From positions 1-5,856 of the forward strand of contig JAUVCU010000112.1 of assembly GCA_030590715.1 (NCBI GenBank): a stretch of 5,856 bases of DNA, read 5' to 3'. The notes beneath the pieces were generated by a model, which was not told the origin of the DNA, searched no databases, and was given only the letters and a program-made list of their open reading frames with translations. The position numbers were made by a program, and so were the translations under genes. The DNA comes from Lentisphaeria bacterium (GTDB taxonomy: Bacteria > Verrucomicrobiota > Lentisphaeria > Victivallales > JAUVCU01). Within the stretch, counting starts at the first letter, position 1, and every line of letters starts with the position of its first letter. Below are positions 4,500-5,856 of the stretch, one piece after another.

Positions 4500-5856
4500 A
4501 TGCTAACGGAGCAACACAAAGATCTATTTTTAACCTATCCTGTAATAATCATGAGAAATGGTGGTCTTGACGGAGTCGCTTTGCAAGCCCGTGAATACAG
4601 GCATCTGCTGAACAGACTTGATGTTGGCGTTCATGTGATGACCGGCCGCTGCGAGACCAAATTTGCCACGGAAAATCCGATAGGCCACAAGCAGACTGTT
4701 ATTTCACGTTTAGATTTTTATCACAAAGACTCTCAACTTCTCTTCGCCAATCAATTTGAAAGCGGTGATGAAAAAGAAGGAATAGATGTAATATCGGAAG
4801 AGAAGTGGCATGAGATCTTCGAGGTTCACAAAGAGAAGATCAAAAAGAAACTGGATACGATATTAAAGAGTACGCCTAATAATACGCCGGTAATGATATA
4901 CAACCTCATTTCATTACGTCATGCTCATCCGGCAGCTGCAGTCGCGATAAAAGAGCTTATGGAGAAATACCCGAATAGGGCATTTCTAAGCCATTCTGCC
5001 GATCCTGATGCGGAAAGGCCTGAAAAAATTGAACGAATTAAAGAACATGTATTGCCGGTTATATCTTCTAATAAAGCTGTAGAAGAGTATTCAGGTGGTC
5101 CGTACGATTATCCGAACCTGTATCATATTGTTTTGAACCCAACACAACGTGAAAATTTCATAAATAAATATAATATTGATAAAGAACATGTATTCGAGAT
5201 TCCCGACTTTCTCGATTTCCCATCCAAAGAACCGGTGTATTTTAAATACCCAAAAAGAATTTTCCTTCAATTTATATGTGACTGCTGTCTTCAAAGCTCG
5301 AAAAATGGATATAAGTACATAAATAGATTTGTTGACAAAAACACCACATTTTTCATATCTCCAGTAAGGCCGGTGTATAGAAAATGCCTGAAAGAGTCTA
5401 TGATCGTGGCTCAGCAATACGGTAAGAAATATAACCGGGATGTTGTATTTGTTGTTACCCATCCGGACACGGATGACAAGCAATACTTTCGTGAGACGAT
5501 AAAGTTTGCCGAAAGCCTGGGACTTCCATACTTCCATCTGGGAGAACGGTTTACTCTCGGCTCACTGGATACAGTCTATGAAAACATGGCGGCTCTACAT
5601 TCCATAGGAGTTGTGGCAAGTAGTGCCGGCGGCTGGGAAAATGCCCTTAACGAAATGGCCAGAGCCTGCATCCCGTTCTATATGAACGTAAAACTGAATT
5701 CTTTTATCCCATTAACGGAAGAAATAGGAGTTCAAACACTTGGAACAGATTTCGCCAAGTTCACCCACTTTATCAACGAGCTTGGACCGGATCATATCAG
5801 CGAGAATGATTTGAGCATGTATCCGGAAATGAAAACGGCACTTGACTGGATCCACA
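4500..5856 (+). CDS. GT-B glycosyltransferase (family 1/4-like), C-terminus cut by window edge
   Basis: 452 codons are open to the right edge without a stop. The N-terminal half has the donor/acceptor-domain opening of GT-B enzymes: a hydrophobic strand YPVIIM, then RNGGLDGVALQAREYRHLL (glycine-rich loop, residues about 19-37). The C-terminal half has a Rossmann-like nucleotide-sugar domain: strand RIFLQF, SPVRPVYRK, VVFVVTHP, then SSAGGWENALNEMA (around W379 and E380). That last motif corresponds to the E-x7-E-type sugar-nucleotide site of GT4-like enzymes. No signal peptide or membrane helix is seen, so it is cytoplasmic and probably soluble. The start at 4500 is supported by GAGAGGTG four bases before the ATG. 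The sugar, acceptor and pathway cannot be inferred; nucleotide-sugar transfer in polysaccharide or compatible-solute synthesis are options. Nothing is known of a downstream partner because the window ends here. Confidence 0.82.
   Translation, partial: MLTEQHKDLFLTYPVIIMRNGGLDGVALQAREYRHLLNRLDVGVHVMTGRCETKFATENPIGHKQTVISRLDFYHKDSQLLFANQFESGDEKEGIDVISEEKWHEIFEVHKEKIKKKLDTILKSTPNNTPVMIYNLISLRHAHPAAAVAIKELMEKYPNRAFLSHSADPDAERPEKIERIKEHVLPVISSNKAVEEYSGGPYDYPNLYHIVLNPTQRENFINKYNIDKEHVFEIPDFLDFPSKEPVYFKYPKRIFLQFICDCCLQSSKNGYKYINRFVDKNTTFFISPVRPVYRKCLKESMIVAQQYGKKYNRDVVFVVTHPDTDDKQYFRETIKFAESLGLPYFHLGERFTLGSLDTVYENMAALHSIGVVASSAGGWENALNEMARACIPFYMNVKLNSFIPLTEEIGVQTLGTDFAKFTHFINELGPDHISENDLSMYPEMKTALDWIH

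Noticed and set aside
5091..5537. 148-codon minus-strand open frame
   Set aside because: Fully antisense to the glycosyltransferase, which has conserved motifs over the same bases; no recognisable product.
1..5856. CRISPR array, tRNA or rRNA genes, insertion sequence with transposase
   Set aside because: No regularly spaced repeats, no tRNA-like cloverleaf and no transposase motifs were seen on either strand.

Overview
The window comes from an AT-rich bacterial genome. Shine-Dalgarno sites are of the AGAGG type, intrinsic terminators are visible, and intergenic stretches are long. The Hcp is the class typical of strict anaerobes and sits beside an Rrf2-family regulator. This suggests an anaerobic or microaerophilic Gram-negative such as a Desulfovibrio-like lineage, but the taxon is a guess from gene content only.

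Left edge (1-620): the N-terminal part of a sensor histidine kinase on the minus strand, cut by the window edge just after its H-box, with its own promoter. Next (731-917) lies a short fragment matching the C-terminal end of a group 1 truncated hemoglobin, probably a decayed gene, followed by a weak terminator-like hairpin.

Centre (974-3393, minus strand): an Rrf2-family regulator with a cysteine cluster, and 236 bases upstream of it a complete hcp gene (hybrid cluster protein) in which every hybrid-cluster ligand can be found. Hcp handles NO and hydroxylamine, Rrf2 proteins of the NsrR type sense NO, and group 1 truncated hemoglobins dioxygenate NO. The region therefore reads as a nitrosative-stress locus with one member eroded. 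The hcp promoter carries a half-conserved CRP/FNR-type box and a perfect 16-base palindrome. The Rrf2 promoter carries a tandem 10-base repeat.

Right of centre (3394-3865): almost 500 bases without a convincing gene. They hold a Fur-box-like core, a segment resembling the 5' half of a cobalamin riboswitch, and the promoter of the next gene. The first two look like leftovers of a lost gene.

Right part (3884-5856, plus strand): a small stand-alone FHA-domain protein with a good extended -10 promoter, an 18-base inverted repeat at its transcript start and a strong intrinsic terminator. After it comes a separately transcribed GT-B-type glycosyltransferase running off the right edge. Nothing links the FHA protein and glycosyltransferase functionally to the NO locus. 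The window appears to be ordinary chromosome with interesting regulatory DNA; I see no clearly new multi-gene system.
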